Shown: positions 59,491 through 64,000 of the stretch, in pieces
Position numbering within the stretch: position 1 is the stretch's first letter
Layout of the letters: each line of letters starts with the position of its first letter
Assembly: GCA_003255065.1 (NCBI GenBank)
Contig: QAOA01007083.1
Coordinates: 207,124 to 271,123, forward strand
Direction of reading: 5' to 3'
Source: Cercis canadensis
Lineage: Eukaryota; Streptophyta; Magnoliopsida; Fabales; Fabaceae
DNA: 64,000 nt
Position numbers and translations under genes: made by a program
The notes under the pieces: generated by a model
The model's database searches: none
The model's input: only the letters and a program-made list of their open reading frames with translations
What the model was told of the DNA's origin: nothing

Positions 59491-62400
59491 TAGTTCAGCT
59501 ATTTGAAAATTATTATATGAGTTTTGTCTATCTGTAGCTCATAGTTTATAGTTCAATTATTTGCTTTTGTGACTCAATCAAATTTAGGAGAGCCAGTTTC
59601 ATCTCTGTATTGTGAAAGATTTATTACTATTTAATGCAGTTTTTGAACAATATTGGCTTTCTTGAGTTTGAGTTTTCCTTCATAATAAATTTTGTTGATG
59701 GATCTTTTAATTTTTTCTAGAAACTCAGTTTGATGTTTTTCTGTTACCAGCACTAGAAAAGAGTCTCAATTCAGAAGAACTATAACAAACCTGTTAATGA
59801 TCTACTGCTTCTATATTTCTGCAATATTGCCTTCTCTCTCACATTTTTGTCTTGAAAAAAGCAGTACATATGCAAAAGAATAGACCATTTTTTGCTTGCA
59901 ACATGTTCAAGTTAGACCATTTTTCCTCATATTCTTATATATTATCTTATAACTTTTATGTTTTGTTGATGAATGTAATCATATTTCTGTTTTGGCTGTT
60001 TCTAGAAAGTCTGCCTAAGAAACAAGTTGCAAAAGGAAACAATAGCAAGGTAATAATTGCTTCTCTTTGTTGGTTGTAGAACCTGTTGAGGGATTGTATA
60101 ACTGATATTATTTGCTTCTCTTTGCTTGCAATATGTTCAGGTTTTAAGTGCTTGAGCAATATATCAGCTACCTCATGAAGTGGAGTTTTATCACACTAGT
60201 TGGAGATGGAAAGGCTTTGATAGAATGTAGATTTTAGCTATTTGAGCTTGGAAAAAGACTTATATAATTAGTGTTCTAAAAATTTCAAAAAGTACATTTG
60301 TTTATGACTACTTTAGTAGAAAAACTGAGGATTAAGTATGTGGTCAGATTTTGTTGGTTTGATATGGCTAAAGCCAATAACTTCCAAAACAAGGATCTTG
60401 TCCAGGTCTACTCATTTTGTGTTTAACAACTTTACATGGCATATTTGCAAATGAATCAATTAATTTCATGTATTTTTGTGTCTTATGCCCTTGACTATTT
60501 ATTAATTGAATAGTTTGGGTTACATTTTTTGTAGAAATGTAATTAACAAGTTAGAAGTGTGTGTAGTTACTATATGTTCTGTTTGGTCATTTATTTATTT
60601 TTTAAAGAGATTATCTTTAAATTTTTGTTATAGGAGTACAAGAATGAAACTACATGCAGTTTCTTCATGCCCAGGGAACATGAGAGTATTTCCTATTTAT
60701 TTTTTTTTATAGGAGTACAATAAAATTCGTTTATTAATTTGTAAAATATTTTTATGATGTAACTATCTAATCCTAATCTTGTAAATTAATTGCTAAATTT
60801 ATAGTTTTAACAAAATAATATTTTTTTAATTAATTGATTTGTAACATTTGTTAGAGTATTAAAAAATAATTTATTGGGAGAGAAAAAGAAATAAATTATA
60901 TTATTAAATTTTATATTAAATATGTCTACTTAAGGGTAAATTTAATAAACATGCCTTAGAATATGATATTTCATTTCCTTTTTTCTTTCCTTATTCACTT
61001 TAATCATCTAAACAAGTGGAAAAAAACCCTCTTCCTTTCTTCTCCTCATCTGGAGGATCATGTTTTTCATTGACCTGATTCATGGTTTTCCATTCTAAAA
61101 CTTTCTTGTGATTCCAAACACCAGAAAATGGTGTAGATATTTTCCTAAAAGGATCGATCATGTTTCCCGAAACAAAGGCAACCTAAAATTCAAGTACTTA
61201 ACTTTTTTTTTTTCCTTGAAATAGTTCGCGATCAATAGTGTTCACCTAAATATCTATTTTTTTTTTTCTGACCTTTTTATATCTAATGAGAAGTGAGAAC
61301 AAGATACTGCAATTTGCATAAAAAAAAAGAAAAAAGAAAAGGAGATTCTATAATTAAACACATAATAACTTATTAACCTTTAATTAGTTAGTCAAATGGC
61401 CAAAATTATCATTTTGTTACTAATAAGGTATGGGAATAATGGGATAGAAGGTAAAAAAAATAGCCTTAAGGTTAAATGCGGCTCCACTGAATTAAAGCTC
61501 TCCTCTAATAACCATCATAATTGATTACAAATAAAAAGGAAGTAGTAATATTATATGGTTAATTTTCGGAGTAATCATAAGGTTTAGAACCTGCCAATGG
61601 CTCAAACGAAAAAAGAAACTGCCAATGCCAAACGCGGATATATATACAGTATGGGTTAATGAGTTGATTATATGTTGGTCATGGTTGTAACTCAAATTTG
61701 GACACTATTTTATTTTGTCCCACATCAAGTACTGACCATGTGCCTGCACTTCAGTGTATAGAAAAGCTGGAAGTGAATGAAGATGCGACACAAAGCAATC
61801 TTATCTATCGTCGTTCATATTTTATGGAAAACGACACGTCAGTTTCTCACATGGAAAACGACACTATGTGAGAAACTTCTGCATACATTTTGGATGCTTT
61901 CAGATGATGATCAAATAATTTAATATATTTATTTTTTGCCTGAATAATTCAATATTTTTACTACTATTATATATGCTAGGTGTACACTACAGTGTATAGA
62001 AAAGCTGGAAGTGAATGAAGATGCGACACAAAGCAAAACATGTCAGCTGATGTACGTCTCTTGTCATCTCAGTGGTACTATGTTACAACTCCTAAAAGTG
62101 ACGTTTACAAAAAAAAATTGATGTGTGCTGGTCTTTGACAGCTTTTGCATCATTTATTGATTGTTAAAAGATTAAGTACCAGTTTGAATGGAAAATAAGG
62201 AAAATATAAATAATTAAAAATTTAACTAAAAGTTTTTAAAATTTACAAAAATTACTCAACTTTATTAAATTGGTGCCTTAATCTAATATCAAAATGATGA
62301 ATTAGTAGAGTTAATATTTAAATTTAATTAGATGAACTTAAAATTTTATAATTTATATTTATTAACCTATTAAATAAGAAAGGAGAAATATTATAAAATA

Positions 62401-63795
62401 ACTTAAATAAAAATAATTATTTTAATCATGTATTAGTGATTACTTAAATTTTTATATGACACATAATTATTTTGTAATTTTTAATAGTTAATGTATGATT
62501 ATTAGAAACATGATGATTATTTATTAGTTGTTATATAATATTGTAAATAGTTATGAATCATAAAAGTATAATTGTATACTATAAATTAAATTAAATATAA
62601 CTTTAAAATTTATTTAATATTTTTTGTTTAAGTTTCTTAATAATACTTTTTTTTAAATTATGTAAAAATTAAATAGCGTAAAATAAATATTCTTCTAAAA
62701 TCTATTACCATAGCATTTGTTGATTTTGCTCTTTGGCCAACTATGAAGGCTTTGTCCTCACCTTATAAAATAAGCATTTTTTTTTTTCATATTGGGTAAA
62801 AAGAATTCTATTCATTTTATTCATAACATTATATAAAATTTGTGGTCATAAATTTAAAGTCTCTTATCTTAGAAATATTCATTTTTTTTTTATGTGAAAG
62901 ACTCATTAATCTGATGAGTCTTATTTAATCTTCAACTTGGGTAATTGGGTTAGTTGATGTCTTAAAAAAGATGGTCATTCAAAATTTTCCAATTAGGAGT
63001 TAGTATGCAGTGTCTTTTGAATAGTTAAATAGTTCTAGTTTTATAGTGACTATGCAATGCATTTTTCGATGTTTAAAAATAACCATTTATATTATTATAT
63101 AATAGTTGTTGTCACACTATGAAAATCAAGTGATTATAGACTTGATATGTAATTACCAATTCATTTACATTTAATTTTTTTTAATGTAATTGTTAAAGAG
63201 TCAAGTTGTCATCTTGGTCAAAATACTTAGAGAGTTTGAAGGGTATGGAATTGAATGAATCATAAAGAAAATGGAAAAAAGAAAAGGGAGAAGAAGTTAT
63301 CTTCTCCTTGTTTCAATGTTTATGTTAGAAAGAGAGAGAAGCTACATTCTCCTGGTTTGGGAGTTAAAGTGAAAATGAAGGAGAATAGATAAATTATAAA
63401 ACTAAAATTTTAATATATTATTTATTTTTAAATTTTGAAAATAACTTAAGGGATATGATAAGAATTTCATAATTTTTTTTAAAATATTTCATTTCATTGC
63501 CTCCATCCTAATTTAGGGTGAATAAATTTGAGGGCTTAAAGAAATGTAATAGAATATGATCCTTTTTCTATTTCATTAATTCATCTTACTTAAAAATCTT
63601 TTAGACACTAAAATGTTACTATTTCCACTTTAATTTTTATCTCTTTATCTCTGTTCCATTTGTCCAAACATAATATTAAACTTTAGCTATATTCATATTT
63701 CAACTTGGAAAGAAAAAAATTAGTGAAAAAAAACTTAAGTAGTTGCTCAGTTGGTTAAATTGATAAATCCCTCCCCCCCAACCCCCAATATTGAT
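59491..63795. other. Intergenic with repeat fragments, no gene recognised
   Basis: 60880-61045 resembles 57400-57600 (TTTTATATTAAATATGTCTA; TTTAATCATCTAAACAA), probably another PIF-type end. 62079-62260 resembles the arm of the giant foldback (CTAAAAGTGACG; AAAATTACTCAACTTTATT). 61380-61540 resembles 11970-12110. A short direct repeat (CAGTGTATAGAAAAGCTGGAAGTGAATG) occurs at 61752 and 61991. Confidence 0.45.
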
Positions 63796-63940
63796 AACAC
63801 TAGAAAGAAATTAGAGCCTTGAACTTTGTCAAACACTAGAAAGAAATTAGAGCCCTTGAACTTTGTCAAACACTAGAGAAATTAGAGCCTTTGAACTTTG
63901 TCAAACACTAGAAAGAAATTAGAGCCTTGAACTTTGTCAA
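63796..63940. repeat. Minisatellite, four units of about 36 bp
   Basis: Four tandem copies of a unit beginning AACACTAGAAAGAAATTAGA and ending GAACTTTGTC, with small indels (the third unit lacks GAAA). Confidence 0.95.
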
Positions 63941-64000
63941 ATTAAATACATAGGATAGTTGAATTTTCAAATGAAATTATATAATAATTGCAGAAAAATA

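Overview
The window is nuclear DNA of a flowering plant, most likely a eudicot. It is AT-rich, its genes are intron-rich with GT..AG introns, and its protein families are plant ones (DUF247, LRK10L-type receptor kinase, GAT1_2.1-type amidotransferase, SANTA-domain KNL2). Most of the rest is plant transposable elements (copia, gypsy-like solo LTRs, CACTA/En-Spm, Mutator-type, PIF/Harbinger). I cannot name the species. Eleven isolated single-base Ns, most of them flanked by near-identical sequence on both sides, suggest a heterozygous genome whose contig ends were joined without merging their overlaps.

Layout. 0-4.4 kb: broken LRK10L receptor-kinase pieces (minus strand) among LTR-retrotransposon remains. 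5.5 kb: a CACTA-type MITE that appears to be heterozygous. 7.8-9.9 kb: an intact four-exon class I glutamine-amidotransferase-like gene (minus strand). 12.1-18.7 kb: a foldback element, a decayed CACTA element with Tnp2 transposase remains, and a second CACTA relic. 22.5-25.2 kb: a four-exon SANTA-domain KNL2-like gene (minus strand). 27.3 kb: an assembly gap, next to the end of an unidentified minus-strand gene.

28.6-56.7 kb: the main structure is a direct segmental duplication of about 12.6 and 13.4 kb. Each copy carries one DUF247 gene with the same exon structure (36.1-39.2 and 48.4-50.8 kb, minus strand). The copies have gained different insertions, so each preserves the empty site of the other's insertions. 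Copy A has a three-level nest (solo LTR inside CACTA inside a Mutator-type MITE) and a foldback MITE in DUF247 intron 2. Copy B has a solo LTR, two MITEs and a roughly 4 kb giant foldback element. That foldback contains another long-TIR MITE and a Pack-MULE carrying calcium-dependent protein kinase exons plus an antisense F-box/kelch-like fragment.

56.7-64 kb: a Tourist-like MITE, a dead PIF/Harbinger transposase, AT-rich intergenic DNA and a four-unit minisatellite. The four clear host genes (amidotransferase, KNL2, DUF247 A and B) are independent transcription units; nothing suggests a shared pathway. I found no convincing new biological system. The strongest observations are the Pack-MULE, the nested insertions dated by the duplication, the diverged patch between the DUF247 copies, and probable false duplications from assembly.
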